DNA of 64,000 nt, taken from positions 124,001-188,000 of the forward strand of contig JBKBIP010000008.1 of the NCBI GenBank assembly GCA_046297495.1, written 5' to 3'. The notes beneath the pieces were generated by a model. The model saw only the letters and a list, made by a program, of their open reading frames with translations. It was not told where the DNA came from and did no database searches. The translations under genes were made by a program, and so were the position numbers. Positions within the stretch are counted from its first letter, which is position 1, and every line of letters starts with the position of its first letter. The DNA is from JBKBIP01 sp046297495. Lineage in GTDB: Bacteria > Planctomycetota > Planctomycetia > Gemmatales > Gemmataceae. Shown here one piece after another: positions 35,267-44,159 of the stretch.

Positions 35267-35941
35267 ATGCACATCTGCCTTTTTGACATAGATGGAACAT
35301 TGTTATCCAGCGGCGGGGCGGGCAAGGCGGCGATGGAAGGGGCCATTATGTCCGCCTTCGGAGTTGCGGAGATTCGCGGGCAGGTCCCCTTTAGCGGCCG
35401 GACCGACCGGGCTATCATCCGCGACTTGTTCCACATGCACGACATCGCGGATACTCCGGAGAATTGGCAGCACTTCGTATCCACCTATTTGCATTTGCTG
35501 CCGGAGTGTTTGCATCGGCACGAGGGGCGCGTATTGCCGGGAATCCTGTGGCTGCTGGAACATCTGGCCGAGCGCGACGATGTGGCCGTGGGGCTGCTCA
35601 CCGGCAATCTCCGCGAAGGGGCCAAGCGCAAGCTCGGCCACTACGACATGTTTCATCATTTTACGTTCGGCGGCTTCGGCGACCTGCACTTCGAGCGCGA
35701 CGACGTGGCCCGCGAAGCGCTGACGGCGGTGCATCACCACTTGAACGGCTCAGTGTCCCTGGAACGCACCTGGGTCATCGGCGACACACCGCTTGACATC
35801 GCTTGCGCCCGCGCCATTGGCGCCCGCGTCCTTGCCGTGGCGACTGGCTGGCATTCGTATGACTTGCTAGCGGCGGAAAATCCCGATCTGCTGGTGACGG
35901 ATCTCTCCGATCCGGCCCCGCTACTGCAGGTGTTAAGCTAA
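35267..35941 (+). CDS. HAD-superfamily hydrolase
   Basis: A 224-residue HAD phosphatase with FDIDGTLLSSGG (motif I), GLLTGNLREGAKRKL (motif II Thr and the family's GN), and VIGDTPLDIACARAIGA (motif IV). The cap is a four-helix C1 type. It resembles phosphoglycolate phosphatase-like proteins but with GGAGKAA after motif I, as in a distinct branch. Substrate unknown. The product has no signal peptide. Confidence 0.88.
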   Translation: MHICLFDIDGTLLSSGGAGKAAMEGAIMSAFGVAEIRGQVPFSGRTDRAIIRDLFHMHDIADTPENWQHFVSTYLHLLPECLHRHEGRVLPGILWLLEHLAERDDVAVGLLTGNLREGAKRKLGHYDMFHHFTFGGFGDLHFERDDVAREALTAVHHHLNGSVSLERTWVIGDTPLDIACARAIGARVLAVATGWHSYDLLAAENPDLLVTDLSDPAPLLQVLS

Positions 35942-35948
35942 GAAAAAT

Positions 35949-36014
35949 GGCGAACGGGGAATGTCAGCTCCCCCGGTGCAGGGCGTTACCGGGAGACGGA
36001 CGCCCCCCGCTCGC
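35949..36014. repeat. GGCGAACGGGG palindrome, copy 2
   Basis: GGCGAACGGGG (35949-35959) and CCCCGCTCGC (36005-36014) are near-complementary arms around GTCAGCTCC, between the convergent HAD and PQQ-propeller genes. Confidence 0.55.
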
Positions 36015-36039
36015 TGGCCCTTCGAGGCCACCCTGTCAA

Positions 36040-37305
36040 CTATTTCTGTTTCACATCGAAACAGAGCAGCACATCTTGATCCCGGATGTAGAGCTTGCCG
36101 TTGGCGATGACGGGGTGCGGCCAGGCTTGCAGGTTGCTGCGTTCGGGTTGGTCGAAGCGGCCGCGCTCGACGTATTCCTTGGGGTTGGCGTCGATCAACA
36201 GCAACGGCCCGCGCTCGTTGCGGAAGTACAACCGGCCATCCGCGTAGGCGATGGAGCCTTTGCCCGCCGCGCGCGTTTCCCACATGATCTGGCCGGTTTT
36301 GTAATCCAGACAGGTCAAAATGGATTCGTTAGCGCCGTACAGATACCCGTCGAGCAGCACCATACCGCCGTGGTGGTTCTTCATGCTCTTGGTGAAATAC
36401 ACTTCTTCGGCGCTGTTTTCTTGTCCCTTCGGAGTGATCTTCACCAGCCCGCCCCCCGTGCCATAGGCCGAGGCGGCGAACACGTAATCCTCCAGGCACA
36501 CCGGCGTCGAGCAGTTGGCGGTGCCGTTGGCCGGCCGGTCGTAGCGCCACAGGAATTTGCCGTCGTCCGCCGCTACGCCCACGACGCCGCGCCCCAGGAA
36601 TTGCACATACTGACGCTGACCATTGACAGTTGTGACCGCCACCGACGAATAGCCAGCGCCATCACCGCCAGGAACGGGACATTGCCAGATCAAATCCCCC
36701 GTCTTCTTGTGCAGCGCGACCAGCGTGGCCTCTTTGCCGCCGGGAGTAGCGATGACCTTGTCACCATCAATGAGAGGGGACTCGCTGTAGCCCCAACCGG
36801 ACATCATGCGTCCGCCGAACTCCTTGGGCATGTTCTTCTGCCAAACGATATTGCCGGTGGCGACTTCCAAGCACACCAAGTCGCCGCTGACGCCCACGCC
36901 GTAGAGCAGCTCGCCATCCACGGTCGGCGTACTGCGCGAGCCGGAGCCGTGCCCGACGCGCCGCGTCGCCGCGATGCGCGTGGCCCACAGCTCCTTGCCC
37001 GTCTGTTCATCCAAGGCCCAGACCACCTCATCATCGCCGCGAAAACTCATGCCGAAGATGCGCCCCGCCGCCACCGAGGGCGTGCTGAAGCCGCCCCCCA
37101 GCCCCTTGGCCACCCAGACCAGCGGCGGGCCGCCAGCGGGCCAACTCGGCAACAAGCCGGTTTCCTTCGAGATGGCGGTACGGTCGATGCCTTGCCATTG
37201 CGGCCAATCAAAGGGTTTGGCTTGGTTCGCTTCCGCCGCGGAAGCCACTGCGGCCCAGCCGGCCAACAGGACCAGCGCGAAACCATATGTGCAGCGTGTC
37301 AGCAT
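36040..37305 (-). CDS. Secreted PQQ-like beta-propeller protein
   Basis: A 421-residue exported protein with a signal peptide (residues about 6-25, ending ASA). Repeats of the PQQ/WD-like type follow, each ending in the tryptophan-docking pattern: VVWALDEQTGKELWATR, GDLVCLEVATGNIVWQK, ATLVALHKKTGDLIWQC, VGVAADDGKFLWRY and LTCLDYKTGQIMWET. This predicts an eight-bladed propeller without dehydrogenase residues, as in many planctomycete surface proteins. AAAGGAG seven bases before the ATG fixes the start. Confidence 0.92.
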   Translation of the reverse strand: MLTRCTYGFALVLLAGWAAVASAAEANQAKPFDWPQWQGIDRTAISKETGLLPSWPAGGPPLVWVAKGLGGGFSTPSVAAGRIFGMSFRGDDEVVWALDEQTGKELWATRIAATRRVGHGSGSRSTPTVDGELLYGVGVSGDLVCLEVATGNIVWQKNMPKEFGGRMMSGWGYSESPLIDGDKVIATPGGKEATLVALHKKTGDLIWQCPVPGGDGAGYSSVAVTTVNGQRQYVQFLGRGVVGVAADDGKFLWRYDRPANGTANCSTPVCLEDYVFAASAYGTGGGLVKITPKGQENSAEEVYFTKSMKNHHGGMVLLDGYLYGANESILTCLDYKTGQIMWETRAAGKGSIAYADGRLYFRNERGPLLLIDANPKEYVERGRFDQPERSNLQAWPHPVIANGKLYIRDQDVLLCFDVKQK

Positions 37306-37615
37306 GGAGTTACTCCTTTGCGTGTATGAGGTAGGATCATGCGCGGTAGGTTCTTGAGGCGGGTTGGCGAACGGGGCGGCGGTTCGTCCCTGGGGATGGG
37401 GATACATCCCAGGAGCTGACGCGCCATTCGCCGAATGTACCGAATATCCTATGCCTAATAGCCCTTCCAACTTTATCACGAGCGCGCGGCCAGAGCAAGA
37501 GCGGCAATGTCACAAAGATGGAGAGAATCATTGTCTCGGCTTGGTTGGTCGAATACAAACTATCCATCGGCAGCTAGCAGCCCATGTGAACGAAGTTATC
37601 GCAGGAACATCCAAC
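37306..37615. repeat. Divergent intergenic region with GGCGAACGGGG palindrome (copy 3, 37366-37432)
   Basis: GGCGAACGGGGCGGC (37366-37380) and GCGCCATTCGCC (37421-37432) pair around GGGGATGGGGATACATCCC. The rest of this 310-base stretch between divergent genes has no gene and presumably holds both promoters. Confidence 0.55.
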
Positions 37616-38800
37616 ATGATCGATCCAGCGCAAGCAGAAGCCTTCCTGATGCGATTCCTTGCCGTCGAGGGGATCACCGGACAGGAACAAGCCATCGGCG
37701 CCGAGGTGCGCCAGGCTTTGATCGAAATCGGCGTGCCGTCGTCGGCGATTCGCTTCGATCAAGCCCACACCCGCATCCCGCTGCCGACGCAAACGGGGAA
37801 CTTGATCGTCCAACTGCCGGGGACACGGCCAGGACCGCGCCGCTTGTTCTCGACGCATCTGGACACGGTGCCGCTCTGTGCCGGAGCGCGGCCCATCAAG
37901 AAAGGGAAACGCATCGTCCCCGCGGGCAAGACGGCGCTGGGGGGGGACAATCGCACGGGCGTTGGTTGCTTGGTGACGCTGGCGGCGACGTTGCGGCAAC
38001 AGCGCTTGCCGCATCCGCCGTTGACATTGCTGTTCACCGTCCGCGAGGAAAGCGGTTTGTGGGGGGCGCGCCAGGTCGATCCGAACGATCTCGGCAAGCC
38101 CGCGGAAGGCTACAATGTCGATGGCGGGGCGGCGGCGCGCTTGACCATCGGCGCGGTGGGGGCCGACCGCTGGGACGTGGAGATCGTGGGCCGGGCGGCG
38201 CATGCCGGCGTCCACCCGGAGCAGGGCATCTCCGCGACGGCCGTGGCCGCGCTGGGACTGGCCGACATCGTGCGCCGCGGCTGGTTCGGCAAAGTGTCCC
38301 AGAATGGTCAGGAAGGCACGTCCAACGTCGGCTACTTCGGCGGCCAGGACGGCCACAGCGCCGGCGTGGCGACCAACGTGGTCACCGATTACGCGCAGCT
38401 ACGCGGCGAGTCGCGCAGCCACGACGCCCGTTTCATCCGCGCGATCACCAGCGCCTACCGACAGGCGTTTCAAGCCGCCGCTCAGCAGGTGCGCGATCAT
38501 CGCGGCAAGACCGCCAAGGTGACATTCCGCGCGGAACGCTCGTATGAGCCGTTTCGCCTCAAGGACAAGTCTCCCCTCGTCCAGCGGGCCGTCCGCGCGG
38601 CGGAACACGCCGGTCTGAAGCCGGTCCTGGAGATTAGCAACGGCGGCCTCGACGCCAACTGGCTGGTGAAACATGGTATCCCCGCTGTCACCTTCGGCGC
38701 CGGCCAGCACGAGATTCATACCGTGGATGAATACGTGGAGCTGGCCGAATACTTCGACGGCTGCCGCTTGGCGGTCGCTTTGGCAACTGCGACGGACTGA
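37616..38800 (+). CDS. M20-family metallopeptidase (PepT-like)
   Basis: A 394-residue di-zinc peptidase. FSTHLDTVP gives the first His and the following Asp. GGDNRTGVG holds the bridging Asp, REESGLWGA the catalytic Glu and a ligand, NVDGG the next Asp, and GAGQHEIHTVDEYVEL the last His. A lid domain lies about 190-300 (VGRAAHAGVHPEQG). The layout fits tripeptidase T-like enzymes. AGGAAC stands nine bases before the ATG at 37616. Confidence 0.9.
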   Translation: MIDPAQAEAFLMRFLAVEGITGQEQAIGAEVRQALIEIGVPSSAIRFDQAHTRIPLPTQTGNLIVQLPGTRPGPRRLFSTHLDTVPLCAGARPIKKGKRIVPAGKTALGGDNRTGVGCLVTLAATLRQQRLPHPPLTLLFTVREESGLWGARQVDPNDLGKPAEGYNVDGGAAARLTIGAVGADRWDVEIVGRAAHAGVHPEQGISATAVAALGLADIVRRGWFGKVSQNGQEGTSNVGYFGGQDGHSAGVATNVVTDYAQLRGESRSHDARFIRAITSAYRQAFQAAAQQVRDHRGKTAKVTFRAERSYEPFRLKDKSPLVQRAVRAAEHAGLKPVLEISNGGLDANWLVKHGIPAVTFGAGQHEIHTVDEYVELAEYFDGCRLAVALATATD

Positions 38801-38818
38801 AACTTACGGGGCCTCATC

Positions 38819-40171
38819 GTGAAACGCGTTCGGATCGGTAATGGCTGTGGTTTCTGGGGGGATAATCTCGATGCCCCCGTGCTGTTGGCCGAGGGGGGCC
38901 GGCTCGACTATCTCACGCTGGAATACCTGGCAGAATTGACCATGTCCATTCTCGCCGCCCAGAAGCAGCGTGATCCGCAAGCCGGCTACGCGGGGGACTT
39001 TCTCGATGTCTTGCGGCGTCTGACCCCCAGCTTGCAGGCGCAGCCCCAATTGAAGATCGTCACCAACGCCGGCGGCATGAATCCCTTGGCGTGTGCCGAG
39101 CGCGCCCGCGCCATTCTCGATGAAGCGGGGTTGCGGGAACGTCGCATCGGTGTCGTTTCCGGGGATGATTTGTGGCCGCGTCTGGATGAATTCATGCGAC
39201 AAGGACACCCCTTCGCCCATCTGGATACCGGCGAACCGTTGTCCAGCGTGCGGGCGCGCGTCGTCAGCGCCAACGCCTATCTGGGCGCTCGGCCCATTGT
39301 CGAGGCGTTGCGCCAAGGGGCATCGGTGGTCGTCACGGGGCGGGTGGCGGATGCGTCGTTGACGGTGGGGCCGGCGGCGCATGAGCTGGGGTGGTCCTGG
39401 GAGGATTGGGACCGGTTGGCGGCCGGGACGGTGGCGGGACATTTGATCGAGTGTGGCGCTCAAGTCACCGGCGGCCTGTGGTGTCATTGGCGGGAAGCCC
39501 CCGATTTGGCTCATGTGGGGTATCCCATTGCCGAGATCAGCGAAGATGGCACCGTGCGGATCACCAAGCCAGCTGGCAGCGGCGGCGCGGTCAACCAGGA
39601 AACCGTCACCGAGCAGTTGCTGTACGAAGTCGGCGACCCCGCCGCCTATCTCACGCCGGACGTGATCGCCGATTTCACCAGCGTGTGCGTCAGTGAGGAA
39701 GCCCGCGACGTGGTCCGGCTGGAGGGAGCGACCGGAAAACCCGCGCCGGCAGCGTACAAGGTGTCCATCGCCTATCGGGATGGTTTCGCCGCCAGTGGTA
39801 CGCTGCTCATCTTCGGTCCCGATGCGCTTGCCAAGGCGCGGCACTGCGGGGAGATGATCCTGGAACGGCTGCGGCGCTGCGCGGCGTTGCCGGAACATCA
39901 TTACCTGGAATGTCTTGGCGCGGGGGATTGCGTGCCGGGGGTCTTCGCCGACGCCCCTCAGCCGGTGGAGGTGGTGCTGCGGCTCGCGGCGCGCGACGCG
40001 CGGAAAGCGGTGGTCGAACGTTTCACCAAGGAACTGGCGCCGCTGGTCACATCAGGCCCCCCAGGCGTCACCGGCTACACCGGCGGCCGCCCGCCGGTGC
40101 GCGAGGTCTTCGCCTACTGGCCGGCGCTGGCGGCGAAAACCGGCGTGGCGGCGGAAGTGCAGGTGATTTGA
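38819..40171 (+). CDS. AtuA-like protein, large domain (DUF1446)
   Basis: A 450-residue protein of the DUF1446/AtuA family. Characteristic blocks are VRIGNGCGFWGDN at the start, KIVTNAGGMNPLACAE, VVTGRVADASLTVGPAAHE and GGLWCHW, then PVREVFAYWPAL at the end. AtuA is needed for acyclic terpene (citronellol/geraniol) breakdown in Pseudomonas, but its reaction is unknown. Here the C-terminal small domain is a separate gene (40260). Starts at GTG, 18 bases after the M20 stop, so the four genes 37616-41416 may form one operon. Confidence 0.88.
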   Translation: MKRVRIGNGCGFWGDNLDAPVLLAEGGRLDYLTLEYLAELTMSILAAQKQRDPQAGYAGDFLDVLRRLTPSLQAQPQLKIVTNAGGMNPLACAERARAILDEAGLRERRIGVVSGDDLWPRLDEFMRQGHPFAHLDTGEPLSSVRARVVSANAYLGARPIVEALRQGASVVVTGRVADASLTVGPAAHELGWSWEDWDRLAAGTVAGHLIECGAQVTGGLWCHWREAPDLAHVGYPIAEISEDGTVRITKPAGSGGAVNQETVTEQLLYEVGDPAAYLTPDVIADFTSVCVSEEARDVVRLEGATGKPAPAAYKVSIAYRDGFAASGTLLIFGPDALAKARHCGEMILERLRRCAALPEHHYLECLGAGDCVPGVFADAPQPVEVVLRLAARDARKAVVERFTKELAPLVTSGPPGVTGYTGGRPPVREVFAYWPALAAKTGVAAEVQVI

Positions 40172-40259
40172 CATGCCCCGGATGCATCGCGTGGCGCCGA
40201 GAGCACGGCGGGCCGCGCCAAACGGTGATTCCTTCTTCCAGAACACAAAGGATTTTGGC

Positions 40260-40628
40260 ATGACAGTATCGGTCGTTCGCCTTTCCGACATCGCCCACGG
40301 CCGCAGCGGCGATAAGGGGAATCATGCCAACGTGGCCGTGATCGCTTATACTTCCGCCGGTTATGCCTGGCTGCGCGACCAGCTCACGGCGGATCGGGTG
40401 GCGGCGTATTTTCAGAGCTTGCAACCCACGCGAGTGGTACGCTATGAAGCGGACAATCTACGAGCACTGAACTTTGTTCTGTACAATGTTCTGGGCGGCG
40501 GGGCCAGCCAGTCGCCACGCAGCGATTCGCAAGGGAAAACGCTGGCCCTGGCCCTGTTGCAAATGACGTTCGATTGCCCCGAACGCTTCGACGAGATGCG
40601 CCGTACTCCCGCGAGGAATGAATCATGA
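40260..40628 (+). CDS. AtuA-like small C-terminal domain protein
   Basis: A 122-residue protein matching the small ferredoxin-fold domain that is fused to the C-terminus in full-length AtuA proteins. The diagnostic block is AHGRSGDKGNHANVAVIAY. Later features are FVLYNVLGGGASQSPRSDSQGKT. The frame is open 29 codons further upstream, but the ATG at 40260 begins the conserved strand. Its stop overlaps the hydratase ATG by four bases. Confidence 0.85.
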   Translation: MTVSVVRLSDIAHGRSGDKGNHANVAVIAYTSAGYAWLRDQLTADRVAAYFQSLQPTRVVRYEADNLRALNFVLYNVLGGGASQSPRSDSQGKTLALALLQMTFDCPERFDEMRRTPARNES

Positions 40629-41416
40629 CGGAAGCCTTGGTCCAGTATGAAATCCGCGATCGCGCCGCTATCGTGACCTTGAATCGTCCTGACCGGCGCA
40701 ACGCCTTGAGCCGCGGCCTGATCGCCGCCATTCGGCAGGCGGTGGACCGGGCCGCCGCGGATGACCAAGTACGTGCCGTCATCCTGACGGGAGCGGGCAC
40801 GGTCTTTTGCGCCGGCATGGATTTGGCCGAGCTGCAAGAAACCATTGAGCACAAGGCGGACAGCGAGACGATTTGGAACGACGCCCTGACGTTGGCCACG
40901 CTCTATGACCGCCTTTATACGCTGCCCAAGCCGACGATTGCCGCCGTCAATGGCGCTGCCGTGGCGGGTGGCGCCGGGTTGGTGACGGTCTGTGACCTGG
41001 CGGTGGCGGCTCCGTCGGCCAAGTTCGGCTATCCCGAAGTGCGCCGCGGTTTGGTGGCGGCGATGGTCATGCCCCACTTGCTGCGCCACGTCGGCGAACG
41101 CTGCGCCCGCTACCTGCTGCTGACGGGGGAATTGATCGACGCCGACGAGGCCCAACGGCGCGGACTGATCAATGCCGTCACCCCCGCCGAGCAACTGCTG
41201 GAACAGGCGTTGAGCTGGTCGCGCAGCCTAGCCGACGGCGGACCAAACGCCTTGGCGTTGACCAAGAAAATGCTCCATCAATTTTCCCATCAAGCCTTGT
41301 CCATCGCCGAGGCCGCCCAAGCCAGTGCCGCCCCGCGCTTGACCGAAGAATGTCGCCACGGCCTGCAAGCCTTCTTCGCCAAACGGCCGGCGCCGTGGCA
41401 GGAATCGCCGGGGTAA
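40625..41416 (+). CDS. Enoyl-CoA hydratase/isomerase family protein
   Basis: A 263-residue crotonase-fold enzyme. LNRPDRRNAL, FCAGMDLAEL, GAAVAGGAGL (oxyanion hole) and FGYPEVRRGLV with the second Glu region are present. In Pseudomonas a hydratase of this kind (AtuE/LiuC) acts in terpene and leucine catabolism beside AtuA, so the neighbourhood supports hydration of a branched enoyl-CoA. No biotin carboxylase subunits are in the window. Coupled by ATGA overlap to the AtuA small-domain gene. Confidence 0.92.
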   Translation: MTEALVQYEIRDRAAIVTLNRPDRRNALSRGLIAAIRQAVDRAAADDQVRAVILTGAGTVFCAGMDLAELQETIEHKADSETIWNDALTLATLYDRLYTLPKPTIAAVNGAAVAGGAGLVTVCDLAVAAPSAKFGYPEVRRGLVAAMVMPHLLRHVGERCARYLLLTGELIDADEAQRRGLINAVTPAEQLLEQALSWSRSLADGGPNALALTKKMLHQFSHQALSIAEAAQASAAPRLTEECRHGLQAFFAKRPAPWQESPG

Positions 41417-41441
41417 TCAAGCTGATGATCCACGGTCCCTT

Positions 41442-41657
41442 TCACGCCGGAGCCAGGAGCACCTCTTGATACCGCGCCGGCACATCCTCCCAGGCGGCCT
41501 GGTAGGTCGCTTCCAGCGGCACCATTACGTAATTCTCCCTGGTGAGAAACAAGGGCATCTCGGGAAGCGGCTCACCAACGGCAAAATGAGTGACGAATGC
41601 CTCGACCACCACTCCGCCTACATAGGCTGCCGTGGTCAACGGACGCTGATTCACCAT
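41442..41657 (-). pseudogene. Remnant of a DUF4058-like gene (C-terminal part)
   Basis: The last roughly 55 codons before the stop at 41442 (FAVGEPLPEMPLFLT, LEATYQAAWEDVP) align with the C-terminus of the intact DUF4058 gene at 45300 (LAVGSPLPTLPLRLT, LEMTYEETCRRL). Everything N-terminal, including the nuclease-like core, is missing. It sits just downstream of the DUF1549 gene on the same strand. Confidence 0.6.
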
Positions 41658-41715
41658 CGTACATCGGGAAAGGCGGGCTGGAGTGTTCCGGACTTTCCCC
41701 GCTAGAGGTGACACT

Positions 41716-43989
41716 TTATCGCCGTAGCAAGAATTCCTTGGCGTTGAGCAGCCCCCAGACGATGTCTTCCAGGGCTTGGCGGCGGTGGGGAGAACGGTCC
41801 ACAAAGGCGACGGCGGCTTCGAGTTCCACCGCCGAGGGGGGGCGGCTCAGGGCGAATAGGTAAAACTCGTCGATGATGGCCGCTGTGGAACGATTGGCTG
41901 ACAATAGCTGGCCGATGCGGTTGTTCGGTTCGCTCAGCATTTGGTTGATCAAGGCGCCGGTGATGAGCTGAAAGGCTTGGCCCAGCGTGGCATCCGCGCT
42001 CCGTTCGCACTCGCAGCTCAGCAAGCGTTCCGGCTTGCCGAACGATCTCAGGAACCGCTCGCCGTCGCTAGGGGGCAGGTCGCGGACGCGGAAGGCCCGC
42101 ACTCCTGGCAACTGTCCCGCTCGTGTCCCCAGCGGATAGCCGTTGAACTTCGCCGGAACCCCCGTTACCTGGCTGAGCGCGTCGAGCAGCGGCTCGGCGG
42201 GCAAGGGGCGGATCAGGGCATGGGAGAAGTTCGTCTCATCGGCCCGATTGCTGTCCGTCGGCACGGCGGACAATTGATAGGTGCGCGAATTCAGGATCAC
42301 GCGCAGTAGATGGCGTAAATCAAAATCGTGATCGATGAAATCCTGGCTCAAGGCGTCGAGCAACGGCGCGTTGACCGGCGGGTTGGATGCCCGAAAGTCA
42401 TCAATCGGCTCGACGATGCCACGCCCCAGCAGATGATACCAGACGCGGTTGACCTGCGTGCGGGCGAAAAAGGGGTTCGTCGGATCGGCCACCCAATCGG
42501 CCAGAGCGAGCAAGCGGTCCTCTTGAGGTGACAGTTCACGACCATCATCCAGGAGGCGCGGCGGCAGGGTCGCGCCGGTGCGCGGATGCGTCGCTTCCCC
42601 TTCGCGGGCCATCCAGACGATCTGTTCACCGTCGAATTCGTGGCTATCGAACCGGTCCTTGCGGTCGTTGCTGACGATGCGATATTGCACGCGCGTGAAG
42701 AAGGCCGCCAAGCTATGATAGTCGTGCTGCGTCCAACGGTCGAAGGGGTGGTTGTGACATTTGGCGCATTGCATGCGCAGGCCAAGAAAGACCTGGGCCG
42801 TCGTCTCGGCCCGCGCGAACGGCTCGCGCAAGGCGCGGTAGTAATTGGCGGCGGGTTGTTGGTAGGTGCTGCCGCGCGCGGCGATTAGCTCGCGGGCGAA
42901 CTCGTTGAGCGGTTTGCCGTCCGCGAGGCACTGCCGAATCCAACGATGGAACGCTTGCACGCCTTTGCGATCCAGCGTTTTCTCCTCGTTGCGCAGCAAG
43001 TCGGCCCATTTCAAGGCCCAATAGTCGGCAAACTCGGGCCGTCGCAACACCTGGTCAATCAGCCGCGCCCGCTTGTCGGTGCCCGGATCGTTTAGGAAGG
43101 CTCGTGTTTCCGAGGAAGTCGGCAAGATGCCCAACACATCCAGGTACAAGCGGCGGATGAAGACGCTGTCCGAACACACTTCCGAAGGCTGGATGCGCAA
43201 TGTCTTCAGCTTGGCGAAGACGTGGCGGTCGATGAAATTGGCTTCCGGCGCCGGCTGCCAGACGAAATCCTCGCGTTCCGGCACGAAGGCCAGCGTGACG
43301 GTTTCCTGCCGATCCAGATAGCGGACCAGAATGGCGGTTTCGACGACTTCCATTTCCCCCGCCCGTTCATGGCGAACCAGGCCGTCCGGGGTGACTTGAA
43401 CTTGTGAATTGGAGGCTTCATACACGGCCAAGCGCGTGACATCGCGCTGGCTGCCGTCGCTGAAGGTCGCCGCCACGCGTAGCCGCACGGGGGGCGCGGG
43501 TTCGATCACGATGCGCTGGCGTGGCGTGACAGTGATTTGTCGCAATCGGGGGCGGTCGGCGGCGTCGGCGGGCGCGCCGGCGGCGATCCAACGCATCAGG
43601 ATGCCATATTCCAGGGAATCGACCGCGAAGCGCCGGCCCCCTTCGTGGGGAACGGTGGCCGTGGCTTTGCCCAGGATCAGGCTGTCTTCGGGGCGGAGGG
43701 GATTGATGCGCCGACCCAGCGTGTCGCGCGTCAGCGATTGGAAATCGAACGCCGGGTCCTCGCCGCGTAGGGAGAGCTTGAAGCCCCCCTTGCCGTTCTG
43801 ATTGCCATGACAGGCCCCCATGTTGCAGCCCGCTTTCGAGAGCACCGCCATGACATCATGGGTGAAGCTCCCCCCCGCGCCGCGCGCCGCCGGTGGCGCC
43901 GCGAGAACGCCCAGCCCAACCAAGAGCAACCACGGCCGACGGTTAAGATGACCACAACAGGCAAATAAGTTGACTTTCCCTGACATCAT
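41716..43989 (-). CDS. DUF1549/DUF1553 planctomycete cytochrome-like protein
   Basis: A 757-residue exported protein. A signal peptide covers about residues 15-36. A Cys-His block CNMGACHG near residue 55 resembles a spaced heme-binding motif. BIG2-like strands lie about 150-250, then DUF1549 (NFIDRHVFAKLKTLRI, DVLGILPTSSE, WADLLRNEEKT), a standard CxxCH motif (MQCAKCHNHPFDRW), and DUF1553 (RTQVNRVWYHLLGRGIVEP and LRHLLRVILNSRTYQLS). The family is nearly confined to planctomycetes and relatives, and its function is unknown. Often paired with DUF1501, which is not adjacent here. Confidence 0.93.
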   Translation of the reverse strand: MMSGKVNLFACCGHLNRRPWLLLVGLGVLAAPPAARGAGGSFTHDVMAVLSKAGCNMGACHGNQNGKGGFKLSLRGEDPAFDFQSLTRDTLGRRINPLRPEDSLILGKATATVPHEGGRRFAVDSLEYGILMRWIAAGAPADAADRPRLRQITVTPRQRIVIEPAPPVRLRVAATFSDGSQRDVTRLAVYEASNSQVQVTPDGLVRHERAGEMEVVETAILVRYLDRQETVTLAFVPEREDFVWQPAPEANFIDRHVFAKLKTLRIQPSEVCSDSVFIRRLYLDVLGILPTSSETRAFLNDPGTDKRARLIDQVLRRPEFADYWALKWADLLRNEEKTLDRKGVQAFHRWIRQCLADGKPLNEFARELIAARGSTYQQPAANYYRALREPFARAETTAQVFLGLRMQCAKCHNHPFDRWTQHDYHSLAAFFTRVQYRIVSNDRKDRFDSHEFDGEQIVWMAREGEATHPRTGATLPPRLLDDGRELSPQEDRLLALADWVADPTNPFFARTQVNRVWYHLLGRGIVEPIDDFRASNPPVNAPLLDALSQDFIDHDFDLRHLLRVILNSRTYQLSAVPTDSNRADETNFSHALIRPLPAEPLLDALSQVTGVPAKFNGYPLGTRAGQLPGVRAFRVRDLPPSDGERFLRSFGKPERLLSCECERSADATLGQAFQLITGALINQMLSEPNNRIGQLLSANRSTAAIIDEFYLFALSRPPSAVELEAAVAFVDRSPHRRQALEDIVWGLLNAKEFLLRR

Positions 43990-44159
43990 TCATTCTCGCT
44001 GGCAGGTCCATGTATGGCGGGGCGGCGATGGGCGGGGGTGTTGAGGTGGTTGTATCTTAATCGGGAAAAGCAACAGGTTCAACCAGGAAAACGCGTCAGG
44101 CGCATGTCGGCGTGTCGGCACTTGCTGGCGCGGCGTGCTCGTGGTTTTCGGATAATTCC

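Noticed and set aside
35947..37329. 460-codon frame on the plus strand opposite the PQQ propeller
   Set aside because: The minus-strand gene has a signal peptide, repeat motifs and a good ribosome-binding site; the other frame has none.
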